Shown here piece after piece: positions 53,219-60,689 of a stretch of DNA of 64,000 nucleotides. Both the position numbers and the translations under genes were made by a program. Under the pieces are notes generated by a model. The model was given only the letters and a program-made list of their open reading frames with translations. It was not told the DNA's origin and did no database searches. Each line of letters begins with the position of its first letter. Position 1 is the stretch's first letter. Origin of the DNA: a virus; the IMG/VR virus record IMGVR_UViG_3300046507_000639, positions 64,001-128,000 of that record; one strand, 5' to 3'.

Positions 53219-53807
53219 CATTTTCACGAACATACTCCAGGACGCCGCGCGCAGCAACGTCAGCGCCGCCTCGAAGGGCGAGGAAGCGCGCAAGTGGTTC
53301 CGCAACAAGGCGATGGAGATCAAGAAGGCCGACACCAAGCGCATCCTCGCGAACTCGCAGGACCGCTACCGTCAGTCGATGGTGCCCGGCACGATGTACA
53401 TGTTCTACTACGACCCGAAGTACAAGAACGAGCTGCCGTTCTACGACCAGTTTCCTCTCATCTTCCCGCTCTCGGTCGAGAAGGACTCCATCCTGGGCAT
53501 CAACTTCCACTACCTCCAGCCGGTGCTCCGTGCTAAGCTCATGGACGCGCTGTACACCCACGTGACTAACGAGAAGCTGACCGACACCGCGAAGATGCAG
53601 ATATCGTACAAGATCCTCAAGGGCGCGAGCAACTTCAACCTCGTGAAGCCGACGATCAAGAGGTACCTGAAGACCCACGTGCGTTCTCGCTTCGTGAAAG
53701 TGTACCCCAACGAGTGGGACGTAGCAATAATGCTTCCGCTGCAGTCGTTCGTCAAGGCGACTCCGAACAAAGTGTGGGCCGAGTCACGCAAGATAGCAGG
53801 AGTCTGA
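53208..53807 (+). CDS. conserved T4-superfamily protein, probably virion assembly
   Basis: 199 aa; overlaps gene 4 by 11 bp. The centre (MYMFYYDPKYKNELPFYDQF, PLIFPLSVEKDSILGINFHY, LQPVLRAKLMDALY) and the end (FVKVYPNEWDVAIMLPLQSF) are a pattern I recognise from T4-like and other large myophages, without an assigned function. Between genes 4 and 54, so expressed late with head-completion and tail genes. A DNA-end protection role like T4 gp2 has been the usual guess for this locus but is not shown by sequence. Confidence 0.6.
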   Translation: MPSSIFTNILQDAARSNVSAASKGEEARKWFRNKAMEIKKADTKRILANSQDRYRQSMVPGTMYMFYYDPKYKNELPFYDQFPLIFPLSVEKDSILGINFHYLQPVLRAKLMDALYTHVTNEKLTDTAKMQISYKILKGASNFNLVKPTIKRYLKTHVRSRFVKVYPNEWDVAIMLPLQSFVKATPNKVWAESRKIAGV

Positions 53808-53808
53808 C

Positions 53809-54576
53809 GTGCCCTTCGACATCAACGAGCTGAGCTCAAACGTTAACCGGTACGGCGGACTCGCCCGACCCAACAGGTTCTCCCTGTTCATAGCCACGCC
53901 GCCCTGGTCTAACTCCCAGGACGAGAGCCGGCTGATCGAGGTCTTCTGTGACTCGGCGTCGCTGCCGGGCATCACGTTCGCGACGAACGAGGTGAAGAAC
54001 CTCGGCTACGGCCCGACCTTCAAGCTGCCCCACACTCCCATCTACACCGACATCGACGCCACCATCATGCTCGACAACGACGGCGTCATCCTGGGCTTCT
54101 TCCAGAAGTGGGTGCAGAACGTGATGAACGTGAACCCTGACGGCGCTCCCTCGACGTCAGGCTACAACGGCGCGAGGATGTACGCCGTGCAGTACCCGTC
54201 GAACTACGTCACGAACGTCTCGATCATCCTGTACGACGGCGAGGCTAACACCATCGTCATCTACACGCTCAACGAGGCCTACCCTCTGCGCATCGGTCAG
54301 CCGACCCTGGACTGGGCCGCGAACAACCAGGTGCTCAAGCTTCCCGTGACGTTCACGTACAGGACCTGGACCTCGACGCTCTTCGCGGCCAACGACCAGA
54401 CGCTCGAGGAGAGCCTGGCGACGTTCGACCCGTTCGCCTCCACGCTCTCGGGGTCGCTGTTCAACACGACGACTTACTCGTACATGTCGCTGGGACAGGC
54501 CCTCGCGTCCACCGCGATATCACTGATAAATAATGACGGCAACTACAGTCAGAACCTACTGAACATATTTAATTGA
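53809..54576 (+). CDS. 54: gp54 baseplate tail-tube initiator
   Basis: 255 aa (T4: 320). RPNRFSLFIATPPWS, EVFCDSASLPGITF, DIDATIMLDNDGVILGFFQK and AYPLRIGQPTLDWAANNQVL are typical of gp54, itself a tube-fold relative of gp19. It sits on gp48 and nucleates gp19 polymerisation. Confidence 0.9.
   Translation: MPFDINELSSNVNRYGGLARPNRFSLFIATPPWSNSQDESRLIEVFCDSASLPGITFATNEVKNLGYGPTFKLPHTPIYTDIDATIMLDNDGVILGFFQKWVQNVMNVNPDGAPSTSGYNGARMYAVQYPSNYVTNVSIILYDGEANTIVIYTLNEAYPLRIGQPTLDWAANNQVLKLPVTFTYRTWTSTLFAANDQTLEESLATFDPFASTLSGSLFNTTTYSYMSLGQALASTAISLINNDGNYSQNLLNIFN
54525..54532 (+). promoter_or_regulatory. variant T4-type late promoter for gene 26
   Basis: GATAAATA on the plus strand at the end of gene 54, 52 bp before gene 26. 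Confidence 0.55.
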
Positions 54577-54584
54577 GGACGTGA

Positions 54585-55295
54585 ATGACACTCCCTAAGA
54601 TACAGTCTCCCACCTTCCGGCTCAAGCTGGCGTCCGACGGCACCGAGGTCAAGTACCGCGGCTTCCTCGTGAAGGAGGAGAAGATGCTCCTCGTGGCGAA
54701 GGAGTCTGACGAGAAGAAAGACCTGATCGACGCTTTCAAGCAGATCGTCTCTAACTGCGTGGTGGGCGACATCAACGTGGACTCGCTCCCGCTGTTCGAC
54801 CTCGAGTACCTCTTCCTGATGATCAGGTCGAAGTCCCAGCAGAACATCGCCAAGGTGAAGTTCCGCGACGAGGAGGACGCCAAGGAGTACGACGCGATCT
54901 TCAACTTCGACAAGGTCGAGGTGAGGAGAGACCCGGAGCACGACAAGACGATCGACCTCGACGGCCGAGTCGGAGTCGTCATGAGGTACCCCACGATACG
55001 GGACCTCGAGGCGCTCAACCTGTTCGACGAGGCGACCGCGCTGAAGGGCGAGTCGGTCATCGAGCTGATCAAAAAGTGCATCGACGCGGTATACGACGAG
55101 GACTCGGTGCACCCGATGTCAGAGGCGACCGACGCCGAGAAGGACGAGTTCTTCGACTCGCTGTCGGGACACTACATCGAGAAGCTGCAGAAGTTCTTCT
55201 CGACGTTCCCGGTCGTGGTCGGCTACGTCGAGTACAAGAAGGGTAACAAGATCATCAGCCGAGAGATCAGGGGTGCCGCTAATTTTTTAGCGTGA
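54585..55295 (+). CDS. 26: gp26 baseplate hub assembly protein
   Basis: 236 aa (T4: 208). T4 baseplate hub family: SPTFRLKLASDGTEVKYRGF, VKEEKMLLVAKES, ILVS-type DAFKQIVSNCVVGDINVDSL, LFDLEYLFLMIRSKS and RYPTIRDLEAL. In T4 it chaperones or joins the central hub. Ends with GTGA overlap to the next small gene. Confidence 0.9.
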   Translation: MTLPKIQSPTFRLKLASDGTEVKYRGFLVKEEKMLLVAKESDEKKDLIDAFKQIVSNCVVGDINVDSLPLFDLEYLFLMIRSKSQQNIAKVKFRDEEDAKEYDAIFNFDKVEVRRDPEHDKTIDLDGRVGVVMRYPTIRDLEALNLFDEATALKGESVIELIKKCIDAVYDEDSVHPMSEATDAEKDEFFDSLSGHYIEKLQKFFSTFPVVVGYVEYKKGNKIISREIRGAANFLA

Positions 55296-55468
55296 GCCTC
55301 GCGCACATAAGCCTGCCGAGCTACTACCAACTGAACTTCGTGCTGCACCGACACGACTACTCGACCGAGGAGGTCGAGAACTGGCTGCCCTACGAGAGAG
55401 ACATCTACGTGGGGCTGCTGCTACAACACCTAGAGAAGACGAAGAATGCTTCCAACGCCGGCGCCTAG
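55292..55468 (+). CDS. small baseplate hub-associated protein (58 aa)
   Basis: GTG start overlapping the gp26 stop; encodes MSLAHISLPSYYQLNFVLHR, then HDYSTEEVENWLPYERDIYV and GLLLQHLEKTKN. The FVLHRHDY...E.....PYERDIYV pattern is conserved after gp26 in T4-like phages, where T4 has gp51; function is taken to be hub assembly. The gp26-small protein-tape measure order resembles the chaperone pair before tape measures in other tailed phages. It overlaps the tape measure by 23 bp. Confidence 0.7.
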   Translation: MSLAHISLPSYYQLNFVLHRHDYSTEEVENWLPYERDIYVGLLLQHLEKTKNASNAGA

Positions 55469-57179
55469 GCCGCCTGAGACCAGCGGTAAACAAGACGGCA
55501 CTGCCTCGTCGGCGACGGGCGGGGTGTTCGACTACATCTCGGTCATCACGTTCCAGGGCTACCTGACGCAGAGGCAGATCCTGCTCAACACCAACACCAT
55601 GGTGAAGCAGCTCGGGTCGCTCATCAACTTCTTTAAAGACAGCAGCGTGCGGGCGTCCCAGGACCAGGAGGAGCAGAACCTCGACAAGCCGAAGCCGACG
55701 TCGTCCAACAACGGTGACGGCCTCGTGGGCGCGATCAAGGACGGCATCGGGTTCATAACGGTCAAGGCCGCGGTGCTCGCGATCGCGACTGCCATCACCC
55801 TCCTCTCTGACGAGATACAGCACACCGTCCGCGAGACTGTGGCGTACCTCACGCTCGCACGTAAGCAGACCTTTGACGCCGTGAAGGCTCTCCCCGAGGT
55901 CATCGTCAGCACGGTAGAGTTCGCGGCCCTCACGGTCGGAAAGGTCATCGGCCTCGCGCTGAGGACCTTCGGCGTCACGACCGAAGGCTTCATCAAGGGC
56001 ATCGACTTCCTGCTCCACTCGGCCGTCACCGAGCCGTTCATCAAGGCCTTCACCACGATGTTCGAGATAGTCGGCGGCATAGCCAAGGCTGTGTTCAGCG
56101 TCGTGGACGTGTTCCTCCGGCCGATGCTGTCCCTCTTTGAGGGCATAGGTAAGCTCGGCCTCTCGGCCCTCGAGCTCGTGGCCAAGGGCGCCGGCAAGAT
56201 CTTCCTGCCTCTCCAGATCTTGCTCAGCGCCATCGACTTCATCAGCGGCTTCATCGAGGGCTACGAGCGCTCGGGCGTAGAAGAGGGCATCAAGACCGGC
56301 CTGGTCAAGGTGTTCGACGGCCTGTTCATCGCGGTCATCGACATCGCGAAGAAGTTCGTGGCGTGGGTGCTCGACTACATCGGCCTCGACAACCTCGCGA
56401 AGTCCCTCACGCGTGACGTAGACCTCATCATCGAGGACCTGCGCGGAGTATTCAAGTCCATCATCGAGGTGTTCGCGGGACTCGTGAAGTTCGACGGCAA
56501 GCAGGTCTGGGACGGCCTGAAGACCGGCTTCACCGACCTGCTCTCGCTCATAGTCCACAGCGTGACCGGCTCTATCAACCTCGTCGTCAACTTCTTCAAG
56601 GACGTGTTCGACCTCGGCGACGAGCCGTTCGACATCCTCAAGTCTGACTTCGTCAACTCCATCCTCGAGACCCTCAAGGAGTTCGCTAAGGGCGTCGTCG
56701 AGTGGCTGAAGGACTCCCTGCGCAGCGCCCTGACGAGCGTCGCGGGCGAGGGCATCGCCAACAAGGTCCTCGGCGCCAAGGAGGTGTCAGAAGAAGACGT
56801 CAACAAGAAGGCCGACCAGGTGGCGCGCGACCGCGTCACGTCGAGCATGAGCAACGTCGAGAAGTTCGCGGCCCAGCAGGACGACTACAAGCACCTCAAG
56901 TACGAGGTGACTCCCGACGACGTGGCCCAGGCTCGGAAGCAGCTCCAGGACTCGGGCTTCAAGGTCGACGACAACGTCAAGATCGACGACCAGCAGTTCT
57001 CAAAGATAGAGAAGATCCTGAACGACGCCAGCAAGGCCCCGCAGACCAGGGGCGGCGACGTGAACATCAGCAACACCCGCATAACGAACGGGGGCGGTGG
57101 TAGCCGCCCCGTGATAGTTCCGATACCGATGCAGGAGAAGGCGTCGCAGTCGAACCCGACCCGACGCAGCGGCAACTGA
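55446..57179 (+). CDS. 29: tape measure / hub protein (gp29-like)
   Basis: 577 aa (T4 gp29: 590). A long helical protein with several amphipathic hydrophobic segments (about 95-300: AAVLAIATAITLLSDEI, VIVSTVEFAALTVGKVIGLA, VFDGLFIAVIDIAKKFVAWV) and a polar coiled C-terminus. Position after gp26 and length suit the tape measure that sets tail length and passes into the cell membrane. Similarity to T4 gp29 at residue level is weak, so the symbol rests on position and form. Confidence 0.8.
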   Translation: MLPTPAPRPPETSGKQDGTASSATGGVFDYISVITFQGYLTQRQILLNTNTMVKQLGSLINFFKDSSVRASQDQEEQNLDKPKPTSSNNGDGLVGAIKDGIGFITVKAAVLAIATAITLLSDEIQHTVRETVAYLTLARKQTFDAVKALPEVIVSTVEFAALTVGKVIGLALRTFGVTTEGFIKGIDFLLHSAVTEPFIKAFTTMFEIVGGIAKAVFSVVDVFLRPMLSLFEGIGKLGLSALELVAKGAGKIFLPLQILLSAIDFISGFIEGYERSGVEEGIKTGLVKVFDGLFIAVIDIAKKFVAWVLDYIGLDNLAKSLTRDVDLIIEDLRGVFKSIIEVFAGLVKFDGKQVWDGLKTGFTDLLSLIVHSVTGSINLVVNFFKDVFDLGDEPFDILKSDFVNSILETLKEFAKGVVEWLKDSLRSALTSVAGEGIANKVLGAKEVSEEDVNKKADQVARDRVTSSMSNVEKFAAQQDDYKHLKYEVTPDDVAQARKQLQDSGFKVDDNVKIDDQQFSKIEKILNDASKAPQTRGGDVNISNTRITNGGGGSRPVIVPIPMQEKASQSNPTRRSGN

Positions 57180-57368
57180 TCAGAGCTGCTTGACCCAGAC
57201 GCTGTCGCTTTCTTCTAGGACAGTGACGCCGTTGAGCTTGACCTTCGCCTCGACTCTCACGTAGCCGCCGTCTTCATATTTGTACTGCTCGGTGTCTGTC
57301 TTCAAGTCAAGGATCAAGTTCTCCTTGACCCACAGGAGGAGGCGAGCCTCGTCTTCAAACTGTATCAT
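57180..57368 (-). CDS. small hypothetical early protein
   Basis: 62 aa, MIQFEDEARLLLWVKENLIL onward; acidic, alpha then beta strands. It directly abuts the tape-measure stop on the opposite strand with no visible terminator. No family recognised. Confidence 0.55.
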   Translation of the reverse strand: MIQFEDEARLLLWVKENLILDLKTDTEQYKYEDGGYVRVEAKVKLNGVTVLEESDSVWVKQL

Positions 57369-57377
57369 TTCTCGTCC

Positions 57378-57614
57378 TCACTTAACGATCGTTACGACCG
57401 GTTCAGGCGTTTCTACCGTGAAGGAAGCCACGTGGACGTGGGTCTCACCGTTGACGTCGTACAGGTCGAAGTTGAAGTAGCCGGCCTTCGAGAGCGTCGC
57501 GGCCACCTTCGCAGCCTCGCTCTTGGCCCTGTCGAGGTCGTCCTGGAAGACGACGTGGTTGATGCGAGTTGTGATGACCGAGCCAGAAGCTACTAAGACG
57601 TACCCGATTTGCAT
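57378..57614 (-). CDS. small hypothetical early protein
   Basis: 78 aa; ATG after GGAAAGGAACCAC. Beta-alpha-beta pattern (IGYVLVASGSVITTRINHVV, DDLDRAKSEAAKVAATLSKA, HVHVASFTVETP). First gene after the promoter at 57645-57673. No family recognised. Confidence 0.6.
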   Translation of the reverse strand: MQIGYVLVASGSVITTRINHVVFQDDLDRAKSEAAKVAATLSKAGYFNFDLYDVNGETHVHVASFTVETPEPVVTIVK

Positions 57615-57644
57615 GATGTGGTTCCTTTCCGATTTGATAATTTA

Positions 57645-57673
57645 AAGATATACCATCTCGGAGCAGATGTAAA
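57645..57673 (-). promoter_or_regulatory. sigma70-like early promoter
   Basis: Minus strand TTTACA, 17-bp spacer, TATCTT (or TATATC at 15 bp). It serves the two small genes to the left. Confidence 0.6.
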
Positions 57674-57676
57674 CCA

Positions 57677-58105
57677 CTATTTTAGAGAAAGTGCATCCCA
57701 CAGCAACTTTCCGGTCTCGAGCCGGAACTGCGGGTCGTTGTAGTCCCTCGTGAGACCAGAGGGGTGGGGCAGCGTCGTGAAAGTGAAGTAGCCCATCGCC
57801 GACTTCCACTCACCGTCGGCGCGAGGGACTCCGAGGGCAGACGCGGTCTGTCGCCCGAAGATGATCACGCGTTTCCCGAACAGGGTCTCCCACACAGACA
57901 GACGGTTGGCCCGTGCTGCCTTGGCGTCCCAGTCCTTTCCGTAGTGCATGTTGTGTCGCTCGAACGCGTCGAGGAACTCCTCGCACGATATCTCCTCCAC
58001 CAGGTTCATCATCGAGAGGATGCGGCCGCCCGAGCAGGCGGCGTTGTCGGGATAGAACACCCGGTCGGGGTGCTCGTTGTTCATGCCGAGGAGGACGGGC
58101 TTCAT
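57677..58105 (-). CDS. uracil-DNA-glycosylase-superfamily-like protein
   Basis: 142 aa. LLGMNNEHPDRVFYPDNAAC starts like the UDG first motif region, SGGRILSMM follows, RVIIFGRQTASALGVP is the central strand-helix, and TTLPHPSGLTRDYNDPQ carries the HPSG motif of the second active-site loop. UDG enzymes excise uracil or damaged bases; here the substrate may relate to modified pyrimidines made by this phage. The catalytic first-motif residue is unclear, so activity is uncertain. Confidence 0.55.
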   Translation of the reverse strand: MKPVLLGMNNEHPDRVFYPDNAACSGGRILSMMNLVEEISCEEFLDAFERHNMHYGKDWDAKAARANRLSVWETLFGKRVIIFGRQTASALGVPRADGEWKSAMGYFTFTTLPHPSGLTRDYNDPQFRLETGKLLWDALSLK

Positions 58106-58299
58106 TCGTCACGGTACTCCCTTGCGCCGAGTATACGCGTCTTCGTGTGGTCGACGTCAAGCTCAGACCAGTCATACGCCTCGCCGTCCCTTGCTCGGGC
58201 GACGGCGTCCTTCTTAGAAGTAGCCATAACGAACGCGTCACGCACAATGTGAAGTTTTTCCTTGACGATGAAGACTCGCTGTTTCTTTTCCTGGCTCAT
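58102..58299 (-). CDS. small hypothetical early protein
   Basis: 65 aa, 4-bp overlaps with both neighbours. VFIVKEKLHIVRDAFVMATS and KKDAVARARDGEAYDWSELD give a beta-alpha-beta layout common in small phage proteins. No family recognised. Confidence 0.55.
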   Translation of the reverse strand: MSQEKKQRVFIVKEKLHIVRDAFVMATSKKDAVARARDGEAYDWSELDVDHTKTRILGAREYRDE

Positions 58300-58793
58300 G
58301 GCGTGTCCACCTCTATCTCCGTCACTCGGTACACGTCCGGCTCACCACGCCAGTTCTTGACCTCGTGACGCTTTTCTTCAGGCATGTCGTCGATGACGCT
58401 CACCGCGTAGACCGCTGCGGGCTCCTCGATCTTCTCGACCGTGAACGCCGCGAAGACCCGCCTCACGTCCTCGACCGCATCGCTCCACTTCCTCTTCTCT
58501 TCGTGGAACGCCGCGAGGGCTGCCCTGTCTCTCTGGTCGCCGCGGTACTTTGGCTTCTCGTGGTTCAGCTCGACGTAGGCGGACCAGAGTCGATCGTACT
58601 CTTCGGCGTTCTCTTCCTTGAGCCGCTGGGCCTCGTGGAACGTCGCGTATCCACGCCAGTTCTCTCGCAGGGCCTCTCGGCTCACCCGTTCCACGTACTC
58701 ATCGGCCTTCTCTCGGGTCGAGTAGACGCCCACGAACTCGTACGTCTGGTAGTAGTCTTCGATGCAGTTTTCTCTCTCTAGCAGGTACATCAT
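58296..58793 (-). CDS. hypothetical charged helical protein
   Basis: 165 aa. N-terminal YEFVGVYSTREKADEYVER resembles the start of small phage proteins that pair a beta strand with a helix; the middle is a long Glu/Arg/Lys-rich helix (about 45-120) and the end is beta-rich (AAVYAVSVIDD, YRVTEIEV). No family recognised. Confidence 0.55.
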   Translation of the reverse strand: MMYLLERENCIEDYYQTYEFVGVYSTREKADEYVERVSREALRENWRGYATFHEAQRLKEENAEEYDRLWSAYVELNHEKPKYRGDQRDRAALAAFHEEKRKWSDAVEDVRRVFAAFTVEKIEEPAAVYAVSVIDDMPEEKRHEVKNWRGEPDVYRVTEIEVDTP

Positions 58794-58796
58794 CGC

Positions 58797-58958
58797 TCAC
58801 CAACCGTTCTTCATAGCGCACTCGGAGTAGTGTGCGTTGATCGGTCCGTCGATCGCCGCCCAGAAGCACTCGTCTGAAGCGAACGTCACGAACACCGCGG
58901 CCCAAAGGAGGCCCGCCGCGACGAACATGATGAACAGAAAGAGTCGGCTATAGATCAT
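58797..58958 (-). CDS. tiny exported or membrane-anchored two-cysteine protein (53 aa)
   Basis: ATG at 58958 after GAGGATT; encodes MIYSRLFLFIMFVAAGLLWA, then AVFVTFASDECFWAAIDGPI and NAHYSECAMKNGW. A signal-like hydrophobic N-terminus with a possible cleavage after FAS, and two Cys in a short outer part. It is the first gene after the 59003-59031 promoter. Function unknown. Confidence 0.6.
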   Translation of the reverse strand: MIYSRLFLFIMFVAAGLLWAAVFVTFASDECFWAAIDGPINAHYSECAMKNGW

Positions 58959-59002
58959 GATTTGTAATCCTCACCATATTCGTTGATTCCTTCAATAGAG
59001 AC

Positions 59003-59031
59003 AAGGTATCACCATCTTGAAGTTTTGTCAA
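59003..59031 (-). promoter_or_regulatory. sigma70-like early promoter
   Basis: Minus strand TTGACA, 17-bp spacer, TACCTT. Spacer block AAGATGGTGATA equals that of the plus promoter at 14622-14650. Confidence 0.65.
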
Positions 59032-59036
59032 CGCGT

Positions 59037-59342
59037 TTATGCGTCCTCGAGCACTTTCGTCTTCAGCAGCTTCGTGAACGCCGACGTGTCTAGCTTCTGG
59101 ACCTTCTTGAAGCGCGCCCAGTGGTAGCCTCCAGTCCGAACCGGCACTTCCTGTAACACTACCACGACGTGCTCTTCGGTGCGGCCGATGCGGTGGTAGA
59201 ACGCGGTCTTCGTGAAGACGTGCGACACCGTGTAGATACGACCGAGGGTGAGCATGCTGTCGAACACCACTCCGTCGGCGCCTTCCATGTAAGAGTCGAT
59301 GCAGACGACTTCGTCACCTACTACGAACGGGCACTCTATCAC
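59037..59342 (-). CDS. small hypothetical SH3-like protein
   Basis: 101 aa. PFVVGDEVVCIDSYMEG, TLGRIYTVSHVF and VVVVLQEVPVRTGGYHWARF have the strand order of small SH3-like phage proteins often found in early regions. Function unknown. 4-bp overlap with the nucleotidase gene. Confidence 0.55.
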   Translation of the reverse strand: MIECPFVVGDEVVCIDSYMEGADGVVFDSMLTLGRIYTVSHVFTKTAFYHRIGRTEEHVVVVLQEVPVRTGGYHWARFKKVQKLDTSAFTKLLKTKVLEDA

Positions 59343-59815
59343 CAGAAGACCTCCTTCAGTTTAGCCAGCGTGTCCTCGAACGAGGTGTGGACGATGCCGA
59401 CGCCGCCCATCTCTCGCCACGGGACGATGTTCTTCTCGAAGTCGTCGATCAGCACGTCGCCTCGCTGCTTCATGAAGAGGCACTTGTTCTTGCCTCCCAT
59501 GACGGGCAGCACGTGGAGCCGCTTCGAGATGTGGTTGTGCACCCAGTCACGCTTCTGGATAGCAGCCTTGAAGTAGTTCGTTCGCGGGCACGCCGTGAGG
59601 ATGATCGGCAGGCCTCCCCACGAGTCGTACAGCGTGTCGCAGAAGGTGAGCGCTCCGGGCAGAGGCGGGAGCGAGCCGAAGAAGTTCTCGTGGGCATCGA
59701 TCAGCCTCCACATCTCCTTGTCGGAGACGGAGTCGTGACGGAAGCCGAAGTGGCTCTCGAAGTAGCCCTCAAAGTCGGCCATGACACCGTCGAGGTCCAG
59801 GAATACGATGGGCAT
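59339..59815 (-). CDS. HAD-superfamily 5'(3')-deoxyribonucleotidase-like phosphatase
   Basis: 158 aa. Motif I FLDLDGVMADF (Asp7 nucleophile, Asp9), motif II in PIILTACPR, and a C-terminal VLIDDFEKN (paired Asp) define the HAD fold; length and motif spacing fit the phage deoxyribonucleotidase group (NT5C type). It dephosphorylates deoxynucleoside monophosphates, probably tuning pools during DNA synthesis. Confidence 0.75.
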   Translation of the reverse strand: MPIVFLDLDGVMADFEGYFESHFGFRHDSVSDKEMWRLIDAHENFFGSLPPLPGALTFCDTLYDSWGGLPIILTACPRTNYFKAAIQKRDWVHNHISKRLHVLPVMGGKNKCLFMKQRGDVLIDDFEKNIVPWREMGGVGIVHTSFEDTLAKLKEVFW

Positions 59816-59817
59816 AG

Positions 59818-60606
59818 TTATACTTTCATGTTCTCAATGGCTCCTACGAGCCGGTTCAGGTCTGCCGCGTAGAGTCCCGCGGCGTTGATGCAGTTGGTCT
59901 CGAGCAGGTGGAGGCCGAAGTCAGTGCGGCACACGTCGAGCACGTAGGCGGGCGAGTAGTAGGGGTTCACCTCGATCACGTGTCTCGCGAACTCCAGCGC
60001 GTCGTCGTCGATGTACGGCAGGTACATGACCTTCCCGCCCTGCTTGTAGAGTGAATAAGTAACGACTCGGTCTTCGACGACCCAGAGCCTCCACTCCTGA
60101 CGGACGTCAGAGACGGTCGAGAGGATCATCTCGGTGTCGTGACCGAGCGAACCGCGTATGAGCTCGTGTTCCTCGAGGGCCATCACGTTCTGGCACATCT
60201 CGACCACGTCGTTGTAAGTCATGACCGCTCCCGCGATCTCCTTGCTGTCCTGCAGGGGACGGATGAACATCGTGTGCGTGCCCACGCCAGGCTTCAGGCC
60301 GGCGAGTCTGCGGACCGTCATGACCGTAGAGTTGTGCGGCCCGTTGAGCAGCAGGTTGTCCCACACCTTCTCGTCGTAGAAAGGACGCAGCTCGAAGACA
60401 CCCGGTGTCAGGCCGTGCTTCCGCGCGTAGTAACGCAGGCTGTACGAGCCGAACATGACGACCTTCGACGGGTCTTCGATCACGGGCTCGGGGAGGAGCT
60501 CTCCCACGAACGGTATCACCTTATGGAAGGAGTGTAGGACGTCCTGACGCGTCAGCGTTTCGGCGAGCATCGAGGTGTCTTCGTAGTTCTGGAGTATCCA
60601 CTGCAT
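59818..60606 (-). CDS. ATP-grasp (R2K-clade, DUF4343-like) protein
   Basis: 262 aa from the ATG at 60606 with AAAGGGAATT upstream; the longer frame crosses the promoter. VVMFGSYSLRYYARKHGLTP, THTMFIRPLQDSKEIAGAVM, QEWRLWVVEDRVVTYSLY and YVLDVCRTDFGLHLLETNCI then NAAGLY give the order of an R2K ATP-grasp ligase (Arg/Lys-rich nucleotide site, acidic metal site near LLETN). Such phage proteins may ligate or modify peptides or amines; substrate unknown. Confidence 0.65.
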   Translation of the reverse strand: MQWILQNYEDTSMLAETLTRQDVLHSFHKVIPFVGELLPEPVIEDPSKVVMFGSYSLRYYARKHGLTPGVFELRPFYDEKVWDNLLLNGPHNSTVMTVRRLAGLKPGVGTHTMFIRPLQDSKEIAGAVMTYNDVVEMCQNVMALEEHELIRGSLGHDTEMILSTVSDVRQEWRLWVVEDRVVTYSLYKQGGKVMYLPYIDDDALEFARHVIEVNPYYSPAYVLDVCRTDFGLHLLETNCINAAGLYAADLNRLVGAIENMKV

Positions 60607-60629
60607 TTTCAATTCCCTTTGATGGGTCC

Positions 60630-60657
60630 ATTCTATATCAGAGTCGAGAAATGTCAA
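60630..60657 (-). promoter_or_regulatory. sigma70-like early promoter
   Basis: Minus strand TTGACA, 16-bp spacer, TAGAAT, reading into the ATP-grasp gene. It lies immediately beyond the gene 32 terminator. Confidence 0.55.
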
Positions 60658-60661
60658 CCAA

Positions 60662-60685
60662 AGAAAAAGGGAGCCGAAGCTCCCT
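60662..60685 (-). terminator. intrinsic terminator after gene 32
   Basis: Minus strand GGGAGC, loop TTCG, GCTCCC, then TTTTTCTTT: a textbook tetraloop terminator a few bases after the gene 32 stop. Confidence 0.9.
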
Positions 60686-60689
60686 AATC

